The position numbers and the translations under genes were made by a program. The notes under the pieces are model-generated. The model saw only the letters and a list, made by a program, of their open reading frames with translations, did not search any database and was not told where the DNA came from. DNA of 64,000 nucleotides from Phymorhynchus buccinoides. Its lineage: Eukaryota; Mollusca; Gastropoda; Neogastropoda; Raphitomidae. The stretch covers positions 35,935,204 to 35,999,203 of the forward strand of contig CM065686.1 of NCBI GenBank assembly GCA_017654935.2. The letters run 5' to 3'. Shown in pieces: positions 1-13,172 of the stretch; position 1 is the first letter of the stretch, and the number at the start of each line of letters is the position of its first letter.

Positions 1-163
1 ATGCAGATCTATGCTACTGGCCACTGGTCACTTTGACTTACAAATCATATAGATACGTGTTCAGAGACGTGTAGTCACACTAACCACTTAGAGGGAGTGG
101 AACATATATAGCGGGCCTGGGACTTATATGCGGGCGTTGGGGTGTTTTGTTTATAAATGACAA

Positions 164-165
<2 letters not shown>

Positions 166-208
<43 letters not shown>

Positions 209-226
209 GTGTGTGTGTGTGTGTGC

Positions 227-279
<53 letters not shown>

Positions 280-308
280 CGTGTGCGTGCGTGCGTGCGT
301 GTGCGTGC
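166..308. repeat. (TG)n microsatellite with (TGCG) tail
   Basis: About 140 bp of almost pure TG dinucleotides with occasional C interruptions, passing into TGCG tetramers near the end. Open frames across it (Val-Cys or His-Thr runs) are artefacts of the repeat. Nothing gene-like was seen in positions 1-670. Confidence 0.95.
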
Positions 309-679
309 CTGTGTCACAGTGTGTATGTGCGCATGCAAGTAGGTATGTATAGCCTTCAAGGGTGGATTATATAGGGTTTCCTGGTTGCACGGACATCCAT
401 AAACTCTCTCTTTTTTGTCTCCTTTCCTATTTTCTCTCTCACACACATAATTCACTTTTAACTTATGTCAGTTCATCAATGATTCCCATTTTCATTAGCC
501 AGACTCTTATCAACAACACAATCCGCCTCTGGCCTTGTACATGGGTGTCTTTTATTACTGGTTGACATTAGCCTGTAGTAGCTTGTCCAACTGTAAAATG
601 AGAGCTGTACAATGAATGATTTTCGTTTTGGAATCATGGTACAACTAAAAGGGGCACCCTAACTGATGTGTTTTTTTTA

Positions 680-1165
680 CAAGAAACACGTCGAGATCAT
701 CCAGGAAAACGCCCTTTACAGAGATCGCAACACCCACTTTGCTCTGGTTTCCTAGATATCAAACCGTCAACTCGGCGATTCCTCCTTGGCGGAAGTCACA
801 GTGCTAGAAGTCAAATTCATTCAGTGAAAGAGAAGGCATGCGCCTTCTCTTTTCTAATGGCCGGATGAGTTAGACCAAATCGTTAAATTGTATACAGCCA
901 GTTTACCAAAAGGAGTTTCACTCACAACAAAGGATATACCGAATAGCTCCAATTTTTTGTTTTACTGCACTTCAAAGAAGAAAAAGCTTCAACCACGAGT
1001 GGCCTCCACCCACCCCATCCAAAACGGCTTAATTCATGGCTGTCTCCGGTGGCATCTCCGCCAAGGTGGAATCGCCGTTTTGACTTATAGCGGGAAACCA
1101 GAGCAAAGTGAGTGTTCCAGTCCTTGAAAAGGCTGTCTTTCTGGTGATCTCGACGTGTTTCTTTC
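680..1165. mobile_element. Foldback / MITE-like inverted repeat
   Basis: Arms at about 680-797 and 1054-1165 are inverted copies. Both carry AGAAACACGTCGAGATCA at the outer end and a GGCGATTC..CTTGGCGGA block at the inner end, separated by about 255 bp. There is no coding capacity. The family is not recognised and no clear target duplication was found. Confidence 0.6.
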
Positions 1166-1443
1166 AAAAACTCATCCGTCAGGGTGCACCTTTAAGTCTT
1201 TTGGGGAAGACTGGCTCAGTCTCAAACAATGGACATTTGCACTGGTGGCTGCAGCCAAAAGAATTGTTTGGCCTCTGACTTGTGTCCTTCCATCGATCCC
1301 CAATGCCAGCTGTCCTCAAATCTCTTTGGCCGAGAGAGTGGGGATTCAAGTCTTCAATAAGTTCTTGTCACGCCGTCTAGACATTACAATTTAGTGACTT
1401 AAGAGGTTGTGCAATGCGGAAAATAAAATACTGAATTAGAAAA

Positions 1444-1938
1444 CTAATTGGGGCAAAGTGTGTGTGGAAAACCCAAAAATAAAGTGTGTAGTGTGTGTGG
1501 AGGGGGTGGGGGGTGAACCACTGAGTTTGTTTCACAGTATCCAGGCAAGACCAATCCGGCTACCTAATTGGGGCAAAGTGTGTGTGGAAAACCCCCAAAA
1601 ATAAAGTGTGTAGTGTGTGTGGAGGGGGTGGGGGGTGAACCACTGAGTTTGTTTCACAGTATCCAGGCAAGACCAATCCGGCTACCTAATTGGGGCAAAG
1701 TGTGTGTGGAAAACCCCCAAAAATAAAGTGTGTAGTGTGTGTGGAGGGGGTGGGGGGTGAACCACTGAGTTTGTTTCACAGTATCCAGGCAAGACCAATC
1801 CGGCTACCTAATTGGGGCAAAGTGTGTGTGGAAACTTGAAAAAAACCCAAAAATAAAGTGTGTAGTGTGTGTGGAGGGGGTGGGGGGTGAACCACTGAGT
1901 TTGTTTCACAGTATCCAGGCAAGACCAATCCGGCTACC
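1444..1938. repeat. Tandem repeat, about 121 bp x 4
   Basis: Units begin at 1444, 1564, 1686 and 1808 with CTAATTGGGGCAAAG and end with CAAGACCAATCCGGCTAC. Units are nearly identical, with only small indels in the A-rich part, so expansion is recent. Not coding. Confidence 0.95.
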
Positions 1939-2449
1939 GTAGCGGTCCCCCGCGGGGCCAAACCCCGACCGGCACAGCTCCTGCCATTTCACTGCTATGG
2001 ACAGGGCATCTGAGCACGCTTTAGCCCAGCCGCCGGAATAGCAGCTAGTGCTCCCTCTGCTTATCTGGCAAGTCATTTTCGGAAACGACAGACAGGCATA
2101 CATTAAAACATGGGTGGCACAGAGGAATAAGGCTGCGGGCCGGTGTTATGATAAATAAGTACCTGTCATTAAATATCTACCTCTCGCATGCGAACTGTAC
2201 CCATCTAACCCTAACCCTATCCCTAACCACGGAAAGAACCAAGAAATAGAGCAGGAGGGTGTAAATCTACATATTTGCCGATAAATCGATGTACAAATCC
2301 ATGTACTTAGTTTCGTAAAATTCACAATGGCGGACAAACAAACGATTCTGATTGGCTACGCTAGGACTACTTCCGGCTAGGACTACTTATCTCATAGAGG
2401 TAAAAAATACACCGCCACACCGGACCTACGACCTACAGTCCTCATTAGA

Positions 2450-2897
2450 TCCTTTATGTCATGCCCTAGATTGCACTAGTTTCCATTCTTTCATAATTGA
2501 TTTTATTGACCCCCCTAGGGGTCTTGGTGCTTCGTATCTTCGCAATGAATGAAAATGAGGATTATAGAGTTTTAACGCCTTCTGCAACTGGCCATTTTAA
2601 AAAAATGCAAGTTATTAGTTTTCTTCAATAAGTTAGCCCCCACCCAATGGACTATCTAAGCCAGCCATTTTTGACTCCAAGCCATCCAAAACTTAACTGG
2701 GTCCTTTATGTTATGCCCAGATCTGCAATATTTTGAATTCTCTGTGACATGTATAACATTAGGCCCCCCCTAGGGGTCTTGGAAAATTCGGTCTTTCGAT
2801 AACAGAGAGAATTTAGAGTTTTAACGCCTTCTGGGCCAACTGGCCATTTTAAATTATGCAGATCCCGAAATATCTTCGATGAATTAGCCCCCACCGC
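2450..2897. repeat. Degenerate direct repeat, two copies about 252 bp apart
   Basis: Positions 2450-2645 and 2702-2897 share TCCTTTATGT.ATGCCC, CCCCCCTAGGGGTCTTGG, GAGTTTTAACGCCTTCTG and TTAGCCCCCACC in the same order. No function recognised. Confidence 0.7.
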
Positions 2898-3164
2898 TTA
2901 AAAACTTAAGTCCGGCCCTGGCTGGTGGTGGTGGTAGGTGGGATAAGGGGCGTAGTGGTGGTGGTAGATTGGGGGTGGGGAGAGTGGACTATCTGGTGAA
3001 GTGTTGCACAATTGACATATTTTGTAGAAGTGTAATAATTAAGAGCTCAAGGGTCCCTGTGAACAAACTATAACCGTCATTAAATTTTTGTCTTCTTTTG
3101 TTACTTGTGTTATAAATGCTCCAATACCTCCATTTCGTCAGTGAAATTCAAAAACCTTGTACAC

Positions 3165-3458
3165 TAGCGAACAAAAGTTAAGGCCCAGAAAGACAATCAT
3201 CTCCGAAAACTCACGAACTCAATAAAACGCATCCAGCTCATAACAAAACTGAATTTATTCTTTTAACATTAAGTTCATTCCAAAAAATCATTAATCAGAA
3301 CGAGTTCAGTCAACAAAATGCCCCTTTCAACAACTTCCCCCTCCTCTTGAAAAGTCACACTCAGAATCAATCAGCGACCAAAAGTTAAGGCCCAGAAAGA
3401 CAATCATCTCCGAAAACTCAATAAAACGCACCCAGCTCAAAACAAAACTGAATTTATT
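3165..3458. repeat. Short direct repeat pair
   Basis: 3165-3262 and 3372-3458 share AAAAGTTAAGGCCCAGAAAG followed by CAATCATCTCCGAAAACTCA and an AATAAAACGCA.CCAGCTCA.AACAAAACTGAATTTAT tail. The offset is about 206 bp. Non-coding. Confidence 0.75.
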
Positions 3459-4199
3459 TCACAGACGATTTGCTTTGCTTCAAAGACTGACCCTTCAGAT
3501 GCTGTCTGCGTGGGTGGAGCAGACAGGGCCTAATTAATCAGGCATGGGAATGTGGAATCCAGAAAAAAAGCTGCAAAGCGCAGGTGTCAAGGGGACAAAT
3601 TCCATGAAGCTCAAGCTTTTTTTGTGAGTAAACTAAGCCTTAAAACAGCATTATAACTAGAACTGATGCATTTAGTTAATTTTGCCTTCACTCCTATAAG
3701 TAATTCTTACTTAGGTGGTTTCTTTTTTATTTAATAAATGTCCATAAAAAAAAGCTGGCATGTGCTTAATTATAGCTGAAAATTAAACTTCTTTCTTCTG
3801 CGTTCCCAGGCCTAGCCATATTGGGCAAAGTACATGTGTCCGGTTTTCAGTTTTTACTGGTCTCCCCGCTGCATAGAGCCGACATTCTGATTTCGGAGGA
3901 GCTCAAAGGAGATTTTTTTGAAAAAAGGCAGGAGAATGGGCCAATAAGTCAGAAAGATAATAGATGATAGAAAGCAAAGGGAAAAGGCAGAGTCAAAGAG
4001 AGTGGCAGATTAGAGGAAGTTACAAGCACAGAACTTCCAGATGGGGGAATTATTTTTTACTAAAGACCCCCCGGTATCTCCACAGAAACTCATCCAGCTC
4101 CCCGTATGGAGGCACGAGGCATCCACCCACTGCCCCGCGCTTAAACAACTCACCAAAGAGCAGCCACTTTCAGAAACAGCTACGATACTTTTTTCGTTT

Positions 4200-4920
4200 C
4201 TTATACCTGAGTTTTCTTATATCCGAAACTCGGATATAAGAAAACATTTTGATTTGTTTTTCTTCTTATAACCGAGTTGAATGGGAAAAGAAGAAAAAAA
4301 CAAGAAGAGAAAAAGAGAAGAAAAAAAGGAAGACAAACAGAAAAATAAAAAAAGAAGAGAAAATTCTTTTACTCATAATTTGGTGCATGAAAAAAGGAAA
4401 AAGAAAAGAACAGAAACTCAAAAACAAAAAGGCGGAAGTGGTGGTGAGTTGCATGATTAGTGAGCAAGATAGCGGAGAGCAGATGAATGACAAGTCATAC
4501 GTTTCTTTATTGTCCATTGTCATTGTACAACGCACATGGAAACTTGTCTTCCACCATGTAAAATAAGAAGAGATATATCAAAATAAAAATATGAAACATA
4601 AATTTACATGGACAAATAAGTAACTCACACCACACCAATCATTCATCTGCTCTCCGCTATCTTGCTCACTCATCATGCAACCCACCATGGGTGTGGTGCG
4701 CGAGTTACATATTTGCTTAAATGCAAATTTCTGTTTTATGCTTGTACAATGCCAATGGACAATAAAGAAACATGTGACTATGACTTATGACTCATGTTTT
4801 ACATCGTAAATTCAAAATACAGCAAAACTCGGTTATAAGAAAATCGAAGGGAGAAGATTTTTTTTTATTTCTTGTATCCAAGCTTTCTTATATCCAAAAT
4901 TTGGATATAAGAAAGCATTT
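4200..4920. repeat. AT-rich region with two perfect palindromes and an inverted repeat
   Basis: A palindrome at about 4210-4246 has stem TTTTCTTATATCCGA; a second at about 4879-4916 has stem GCTTTCTTATATCCAAA. An inverted pair at about 4446-4495 and 4634-4690 shares GCAAGATAGCGGAGAGCAGA. The motif TTCTTATA(A/T) with GCGAGTT recurs to about 5960, which suggests decayed copies of one MITE family. The A-rich frames here are not genes. Confidence 0.55.
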
Positions 4921-6361
4921 TAGTTTTTGTTCTTCTTATAACCAAGTTGAATAGGGAAAAAGAAAAAAAAGACAGAAAAACAAAACGAAGAAAAAATGCT
5001 TTTTCCTAATTTGGTGCACATTTTACATTATAAAATCAAAATAGTCTACTAAGAAAATTTAAAGGTGCCTACAACCACCAAGCTTTTTTTTCTCTTCCTT
5101 TTTACTGTTATCAAATGTGTACCTCTTCACCTTTCTTGTACTGAAATATTACCATTTACTGTCCACTCATGGAGAGGGTGACCTGCAGCTCTTCAGCAAT
5201 CGTTTGCTTTTGTTTGTGGATTTTTGTCCACATGTTCAAATATTTGTATTTTTCTTCTTAAACAAAGAAATGGATTGCCTTTTCCTCTCTGCCATTGCTG
5301 CTGAAAATAAAAGGATGGACAGTCTCATTACGATCAACACAAAAGTACAGGCACTCATATTTTTTTAGACTGTCTGTGACGCAACTTCCTTTTTGGAAGG
5401 ACTTCAATTTTCTCGGAACATCCTTTCAGGTCTTCTACTCAACATTTATTTTGCACAGAATACTGTAAAAAGTGAAATATATGAACAAAAAGAACCCAAT
5501 TAGTCTTGTAATCAAGTGCCTGTACTGGTTACTGGTTAGACTGTCTGTGATGCAACTGGAACGACTTCATTTTTCTTGGAACATCCTTTCAGTTCAGGTC
5601 CAACTCACTTTTGTCCAACTCACATTTTTTGAAAAATGTGGTCAATGGCAATTTGCTTATAAGAAAATAGAACTCGCTTATAAGAAAAATGCCCCACATG
5701 GCCGAAAGGGTCATAAAGCCTTAATAAAAAAAATTTATAAGAAAATGAACTGCAAACCAACTCGCTTTGATGACATCATTTTCTTGTATCCAAGTTTTCA
5801 TCACGGATGGGAGAAGGAATTTGCTTGGTTATAAACGACTTTTCTTATAAGCGATTTTATTATATCCAAGTTTTGATGATACATAAGAAAGGAGTTCGGC
5901 AGGGAAAAATGTTTTGCTCATTATAAGCGAGTTTCTTATAAGTGAATTCGGCTGTATGCCCTCATAATAAGTATTAGCTTAGCGTTGAGTACACTTGCAA
6001 TATTGGGGCTTTCTGGATCGAGGTTTACTCATTCTATTGTATCCGACATTTTTTTCTTGTCATTTGGTATACAACAGTGTTCTGAATCTGAGGCAGCAGA
6101 TGTTCAATCAGGAATTCAACAGATTGATGCACTTACAGTGCACCATCCAGTCTCACAAGCACACATGCAGGAGAGAAGGCAAAAAACAACTGTATATCTA
6201 TGGTCAATTTTGTTTGGATCTGCACATTCACTCTTATTACTGTTTACCCCCACACCTTATATTTATGGTCTGTAAAAGATTGCACATAATTTAGCACAGA
6301 GACAGACAGACAAAGGTGCATGTATGTAAAAGTGTAAACAGGGAGAGAAACAGAGATGTTC

Positions 6362-6363
<2 letters not shown>

Positions 6364-6401
<38 letters not shown>
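6364..6401. repeat. (GA)n microsatellite
   Basis: Pure GA dinucleotides, about 38 bp. The surrounding 5960-6740 shows nothing gene-like. Confidence 0.95.
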
Positions 6402-6405
<4 letters not shown>

Positions 6406-6745
6406 GTTTAGTAATAGTAGTTTGGGCACAACTGTTATGTTTCATATTCGGTTAAGGAACTATTTTGTGTATACATGTCAAGCTGTGTTGCATTTGTTGT
6501 GGTCTTACTTTTATAATACATGTATATATATATATTTTTTTCTTTCACTGTTCTATTTTTTTAATATTTCTCCATTGTGATGGTGTCTCCAGCGTCATGC
6601 ATTTATTTCTTATAATTTACAAACTGTTACTGCCCCTTTAGTTTAGCATTAGAGGCGTTTCTTTTGATTCTGCCAAGGCTACGTTTGGCTCTTGTTCATC
6701 GAGTGGTTTGTCTGACAGCAAGTTTGCTTTGTCATTGATTAAAGC

Positions 6746-6927
6746 TACAATGGAACCTCCCTTGTAAAGACTTTGAAAAATCATCCAAAATAAGGTCTTA
6801 AGTGGGAGGGAGTTGCAACAGGGAGGTAATTTAAATACTTACAAAGAAGGGCAATGTCTCACAGAAGTAGGTCTTAAGTGGGAGGGAGTTTTAAAAAGGA
6901 GGGTCTTATAAGGGAGGTTCCACTGTA
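6746..6927. mobile_element. MITE family A (TACARTGGAACCTCCC termini)
   Basis: The ends TACAATGGAACCTCCC and GGGAGGTTCCACTGTA are inverted repeats, and the interior repeats AAGTGGGAGGGAGTT and GTCTTATAAGGGAGG. Further copies are at 14138-14310, 49398-49587 and (partial) 49878-49953. Each full copy begins and ends in TA, suggesting TA targeting of the Tc1/mariner kind; that assignment is inferred from the ends only. Confidence 0.75.
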
Positions 6928-6981
6928 CGATTAAATAGAATTAAGTTTAATTGAACAAAGTCTGCTAACTATGGAAACAAT

Positions 6982-7528
6982 GGTCAACTTAGGACAATGA
7001 TTCGACCGCCAGGGGGCAATCAAACCAGTAGGGGCTTAGCGCGTGATATTCTTAGCTGGGCATAGTGAGAGAGAGAGAGAGAGGGAGGGAGGGACTCATC
7101 TCCCTCTCTCTACGCCCAACTAAGAATATCACGCACTCATCTTCCTCTATCTCACTATGCCCAACTAAGAATATCACATGCTAAGCCCCTACTGGTTTGA
7201 TTGCCCACCGCCTCTCTCCCACTACGCCCAACTAAGAATATTACGCGCTAAGCCCCTACTGGTTTGATTGCCCACCGCCTCTCTCCCTCTCTTTCACTAT
7301 GCCCAACTAAGAATATCACGCGCTAAGCCCCTACTGGTTTGATTGCCCACCGCCTCTCTCCCTCTCTTTCACTACGCCCAACTAAGAATATCACGCGCTA
7401 AGCCCCTACTGGTTTGATTGCCCACCGCCTCTCTCCCTCTCTTTCACTACGCCCAACTAAGAATATCACGCGCTAAGCCCCTACTGGTTTGATTGCCCCC
7501 TGGCGGTCAAATCACCGTCCTAAGTTGC
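6982..7528. mobile_element. GA-centred palindromic MITE (family G), expanded copy
   Basis: Termini GGTCAACTTAGGACAATGAT and its inverse at 7528 enclose CCGCCAGGGGGCA, a (GA)n centre and CGCCCAACTAAGAATATC. The right half (about 7130-7500) is repeated about five times with a period near 76 bp, which other copies of this family (26670-26886, 55612-55830) do not show. Confidence 0.75.
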
Positions 7529-8080
7529 TCATTCCTCCATTGCATAGCAACTTGAGGGGGCATAAGACACTTCAGGTAATGATTATACCAAAGATAATTA
7601 TTCTAAAAGGGTAAGATGGATTACATAAAAGCTCGGCGAACCGGGCTGATAGAGTTATCGTTAGTGGGGACAGTACACTATAAACAGTGGAGGCTATCCA
7701 AAAACTCAGACTGGAACTTGAACGGAGAATTCAACTGGCCTATCGACGTGTAAAATGTGTCCTGTTTAAAAGGGACATAACCAGTTTCTGTCCTCACTAC
7801 TCATATAGGGAAAAGAGACCGGATGCTTATCTTCCCCTATACAGTCTTTGACCTCAGGTAATGATTACACCACCGTACAACATGTGAAGAAGTTTGTGGG
7901 CAGTAGACACAGTGAAAAGAGAAAGTCAGGTGAAGAAAAGGATCACAATACTCTTTTGTGCCAGAAGATTGTGGGGGTGGGGAGCTTATTAAAGAGTGAC
8001 ATCAAATTTTGTAATTGTGCTTGAATCTTACTTCCACTGTTGAATCTCGCATTCTATCTTAGACTACCTTAAATGTATAT

Positions 8081-8429
8081 CAGGCATGGGAATTAGAGAA
8101 GACAAAAAAGACTGAAAATTGGGGTCTGGAAGCAGGCATAGGAACAAGGAATAAAAAACAACTGAAAACCGTGTGTTGGGATACAGCCCCCAGAAAATGA
8201 AGCTTCTGTTATCTAAGCCTTAAAAACAGTATTAGAGATAAGACTGATATATTTAGTTCATTTTGCATTCATTTATAACCAATAACTTAAGTTTTACTCA
8301 TTGGGCTTCTTTTTATCATCTCATAAATGCCTCTTGGACCATCAAAAAAGCTGAAACTTGCAAAAAAAGACTGAAGAGGACCATCAAAAAAGCTGAAATC
8401 AGCCCAAAGACTGACAATTCCCATGCCTG
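8081..8429. mobile_element. MITE family B (CAGGCATGGGAATT termini)
   Basis: CAGGCATGGGAATT at 8081 is repeated inverted as AATTCCCATGCCTG ending at 8429. Similar ends frame about 47507-47702, and CAGGCATGGGAAT starts at about 3539. The interior is A-rich with repeated AAAAAAGCTGAAA. Non-coding. Confidence 0.65.
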
Positions 8430-8434
8430 GTATA

Positions 8435-8750
8435 TACATTTGTTGTTTTGTTGTTATTTGTTGTTGTTTTTTGTGTGCCTAGTAGTCGTCTAAAATTATA
8501 CTGCGAGTCATGCACTTACAAGAAACATGTTGAATCTGACATTCTATTTCATACTACCTTATGTATACATCTTTTGTTGTTTTTTGCCTAGAAGTAGTCT
8601 AAAATTATACTGCGAGCCATGCACTTACAAGAAACATGTTGAATCTCACATTCTATTTTATACTACCTTATGTATACATTTGTTGTTGTTTTTTGCCTAG
8701 AAGTAGTCTAAAATTATGCTGTGAGCCATGCACTTACAAGCAACATGAAG
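8435..8750. repeat. Tandem repeat, about 118 bp x 3
   Basis: Three successive copies of a unit containing GTAGTCTAAAATTAT, GAGCCATGCACTTACAAG, AACATGTTGAATC and CATTTGTTGTTGTTTTTTGC. Located downstream of HSP10. Confidence 0.8.
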
Positions 8751-8907
8751 AATGAAAAAAAGAAGAAAAGAAGGATGTGGAACAAAGGAGGATGTGAGCC
8801 GTTTTGATGTTCAACTGTTTTAAAACACAAGCCTCTCCTCACATAAATTATGCAAGCACGCAAATGGAAAATGATATGGATTTCTATTTTGTCGTTTTTC
8901 TTCTTCT

Positions 8908-8913
8908 TTTATT
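8908..8913 (-). terminator. Candidate HSP10 polyadenylation signal
   Basis: AATAAA on the minus strand, about 290 bp beyond the HSP10 stop. It is a plausible 3' UTR end; no transcript data are available. Confidence 0.4.
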
Positions 8914-9203
8914 ATCAATCATGATTAAAACATTCTTGGTACTCCGAGTAAACTCAAAAACAGATGTACATAAACAAAATATCAAATGAACGAACGTTTC
9001 ACCAAACACAAAAACAATTCATGACACTTTCGCACCTCAATCACAATGATTATTCTCTAACACAGTAACAACGGCCGATGCATCTCTTCCATTTCTCTGC
9101 CTGATGCAGATGGGCGGCCAAGCAGTACAAATCCAGGTATTCCAGTCTAATGCTCATCCATGTTCAACTGACGCACGCAGGTAGACATCCATCACTGGAG
9201 CAG

Positions 9204-9257
9204 TTACTGGGATTCAAACTTCCCCAGCAGATCCCCATCTCTGAACAGGAAGTAATC
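9204..9257 (-). CDS. HSPE1: HSP10 exon 4 (C-terminus)
   Basis: Encodes DYFLFRDGDLLGKFESQ then TAA. It is preceded by a strong T-tract acceptor (TTTTTTTTTCAG). The exon is too short to be found as an open frame but matches the HSP10 tail closely. Confidence 0.95.
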   Translation of the reverse strand, partial: DYFLFRDGDLLGKFESQ

Positions 9258-11826
9258 CTGAAAAAAAAATGAAAAAAACACAAAAGTGACAAATTAATTA
9301 TTGATGCCTTAGGAACAGATCCATTCAGCTGGTACCTCATACTTTTTTTTAATTTTTAAAAGGCCCCACACTTAACTCGCTCGAGACAAATGAACCAAAA
9401 TAGGCTCATGGCCTCCACAACCGCTAAAGACGAATGACCCTGATCCGGCTCATGGGTTTTCAAGAGAATATTTGGAATCTGATGCTTTATGATTGCATGG
9501 TGTTGCTAATCTTTTCTGAAAATATCACTCTTCCTGAAAATATCAGTCCCTAGCTATTCATAACTTATTTTTGACATTAAAAAAAAAATCGGAACAAATG
9601 CTTAGTCCACACAGAACAAGAGGAAGCAACTTTGCCAGTCCCGAGTGAGTCAAGTTATACTGAAAACTAGAACAAGTATGATTTTCCTTATAGTCCATAA
9701 CAGCAGTATTACTAAATCTGCATTGAGAATGAGAGAAAGGCGCATCATCATAAAGCGCTCCATCATTTTTTTCTCTTTTAATACCCAATCGATTTAATAG
9801 TTTTTAAACTATTATTATTACAATCAAATTTATAAAAAAAAATTATATTCAAATTATAAGACGCATTGGTCTTCTCTTACTCCTACATTTAAACTTTAAA
9901 GCCTAGGTTTTTCAGTTCATAGAGCAATCTTATATGAAAGTAGAACACTTGTGACAAGACATGATTAAAGTTAAAACTCAATTTTTCGAACTCAAAGAAG
10001 ACCACCGGAATGCCTAAAATGAATATTTAAAACCCAGCTTTTTTCTTCACATTATTCATTCATCACTTAAAGTTAAATGATCAGTTTGGAAAAAAAAAAT
10101 CCTGAACATTTCGGGGATCAACCCAATAGCACAGGGTCGAGTTTCTCTAGACCATGGTCACCGTGCGCATAACTGTTACGCCAAAAGGGGTCTAAGAAAC
10201 AGTTTAGAAAACGTCTGCGGAAAATATTACAAGCTCTTGTCTGATTGGTCCAAAAAAAAGTATTATTTTAAACAAACTTTAATGGACCAATCAACAACAA
10301 GAAATGATGGACTAATCAACAACAAGAAATGCATTAACCCCATACTAGTTCCGGATAGTTCGCCGCTTGCTCGGTGTTTGGCAAGAACAAAACGTCACGC
10401 GAACTATCGGCAAACGAAGGGCGTTTCTTAGACCGTTTTTGCCGATTTGTGAAATGGCCCCCAAGTCTCACCTTTTCTTCCAGAACAATCTTTGTCCCTC
10501 CGTATTCCGGAAGAAGCACCTTGTCTCCAACTTGGACACTGACAGGCGTTGTTGCCCCATCCTGAAGCAAAAAAGACAGAACATCAGTCATCATATAAAT
10601 TGTAAGCAAAAAAATGTGCACAAGATTTTAACATTATAAAGACTAATTAATACAAAGTAACAGTAGAGAAAGCACTGCGAATATAATTTAGTAAAAGCAC
10701 AAAATAATGGCTTGATCAGAAGAAAAAAAAGAGAAGTAGGTGTCAAAAGTGAGGAAGCATGAGTGAAACTAAAAGGGAGGAAGCTGTATTCATGAGCGAG
10801 TGGTGGGCATGTGATAAGGGTGTGGTGATCACCAGAAGCCAGAAAAAGAAAATCATTTAAAAAAACCTTTATAAGCTGTGAAGATATAATTTTGGTTCAC
10901 AATCACACTGACACAGGATGAAAAAAAGCTTTGTTAGCTTATTCTTTAACCCTCAATAAAGATGATTTTGACCTGACTTGACACACAATCTGACACACAC
11001 AAGCACAGGCATGAAACACGCACACACATACACATGTGTAGAGTGGTACAGAGGTAATGCGTTAGCCTCGTATGTATAAACCCGAGTTCGAACCTGAGTA
11101 CAGGGGATTTTTCCTCTCACTCTGCACGAGGCCTTACGGTCTGACTGTGGAGTCTTTCGGATGAGATGTGTGCCTATGCACTTAGCACGTGTATGCTAAA
11201 CCCAGCAGCATTTGGTCAAAATTTAACCCCCCCCCCCCTCCCCTCATCAGTCACAAAAAAAATTGCATGCAAATAAAAAGAAAGGGTGGCACGCCTCTGG
11301 CTGTGACGCGCTTTCCATGTGTGAGCAACCCAAATTTCACAGATGCCTCTTGACTAAAAAACTTATACCAAATACTAAATACACACACGTCATGGTCTTC
11401 CTAAGTGCTCTTATTTGTCCAAAACTCTGAGGAGAAAAGTCAGGGCTGACAAAACTACTAGCCTGGTAGCCATTGGCTAGTAGAAAAACATGTGGGCGAG
11501 TAGATTTCAAAAGTCACTAGCCCGATGGGCGACTGAAAACTTCAGTTCTGCACGGCAGTTTTTTTTTTTACACCATCGAGTCTCCCCAGACCATCTCTCC
11601 CTTCCATGTAACCAACTATCAAAGCAAGCTCAGTTGTCTGCTAAGACAACAAGATGCCAGCACTATTAGTATTAGTATTAATGAAAAGAAAGGCAGCCTC
11701 CTCAGTCTCCTCCTCCCCCTTCCCTCTCTCAAATCATTTTTCTTCATATTCTTCTTTCCTTTCTTTCTTTCCCACTCTTTCTCTTCCTCTCTCTTTTCCC
11801 TTCTCTTCCTCTCTCCTTCCCTCTCC

Positions 11827-11871
<45 letters not shown>

Positions 11872-13129
11872 GTGTGTGTGTGTGCGTGTGTGTGTGTGTG
11901 CATACATGTGTTCAGGGATTTGTTTTCCTTTTTTCTCTCGGGCTAGTGAAAATGTGTTCGGGCGAGCAACAGTTCTATTAAGTTACTCGCCAGGATGGCT
12001 AGTGAAATTTTAAAGTTTGGCCAGCCCTTAAAGTACTATGTGAATCTGGCAAGTTATGAAGTTAGCAAAACATACCTCAGTTCTGCCACCACCCCCAACA
12101 GCCACCACAACGGCTTCTTGCACTTTGCCTTGCGCCTTCTCGGGGATCATGATTCCTCCCTTGGTCTTCACCTCCGGCAGGTTACGTTCCACCAGGATCC
12201 GGTCGAACATTGGCAGGAACTTCTTGAATGCACGTGCCTGCAAGTGTAACAGTGAAAGTGTAATGTTAGGAAAGGAGTCATGTATTTCAAGCTTGAAAAG
12301 TAAACCATCTGTTCTACTTCTTCTAGAGTCCAGTTCTTCTTCTTCCACTGTTCCAGTAATGTTCACCTGTCAAATACTGGTAGTTACTAACATTTAATGA
12401 TGTACTGGGGTTCAAGATCAAGATGCAATGTGCGGGATAAAAGCCACCCTTAGCTGCCCGAATCCAATTCGGCCGAACAGGTGTTCGGTCGAAACGAGCT
12501 TAGTCAATTAAGGGTCTTTTCATTTTCGCCCGAACAAACAACGAATCCATCGTTCGGCCGAACAGTGGTTTTGTTCCTTAGCCTAATCTAACCCGAAACA
12601 AACTGTGCGGAAGTGACCATTTGACCCCAACGTCATAGTGAGGCTCAAAGGCCTTCTTCAGTAAACATGTAGGCCTAGGCTAAGCCTAGAAAATCCCCCA
12701 CGCCCTTAAATTTGTGCATCTCGTCTATAGAAAGAAAATAACCGAGAAGTAACTTTTTTTTTAAGGGGAAGCAATAGCATTGAATTATCTTCATATAATA
12801 AAATGATGTGACGATGACAGATCGATGAACAGGCCTTTGGTAAACTACAGTGGGGTGAAGCCTAGGGCTTGACATTATTTTTTTTATAGTCACTACATCA
12901 GTGTGTGCGTATTTGTGTGTGTGTGTGCGCATGTTTGTGTTGTGTGTGCGCGTGTGATGCGTTCATGTAGGCCCCTATTCGAGTGTATGTATGCATGGTG
13001 TGTGTGTGTGTGCGTGTGTAGGTGTGTGTGTGTGCTTGTGCTCGGTGTGTGTGTGTGTATGTTGTTGTGAATATTATGTTGTTATTTCATGCTTGTGAAT
13101 TGTGTGACAATGCATACATGTATTAGGCC

Positions 13130-13172
<43 letters not shown>

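Noticed and set aside
147..455. Val-Cys and His-Thr rich open frames
   Set aside because: Translations of the (TG)n repeat, with no codon structure.
4249..4566. 105-residue Lys/Glu-rich open frame
   Set aside because: A-rich low-complexity DNA; no homologous motif and no splice or promoter context.
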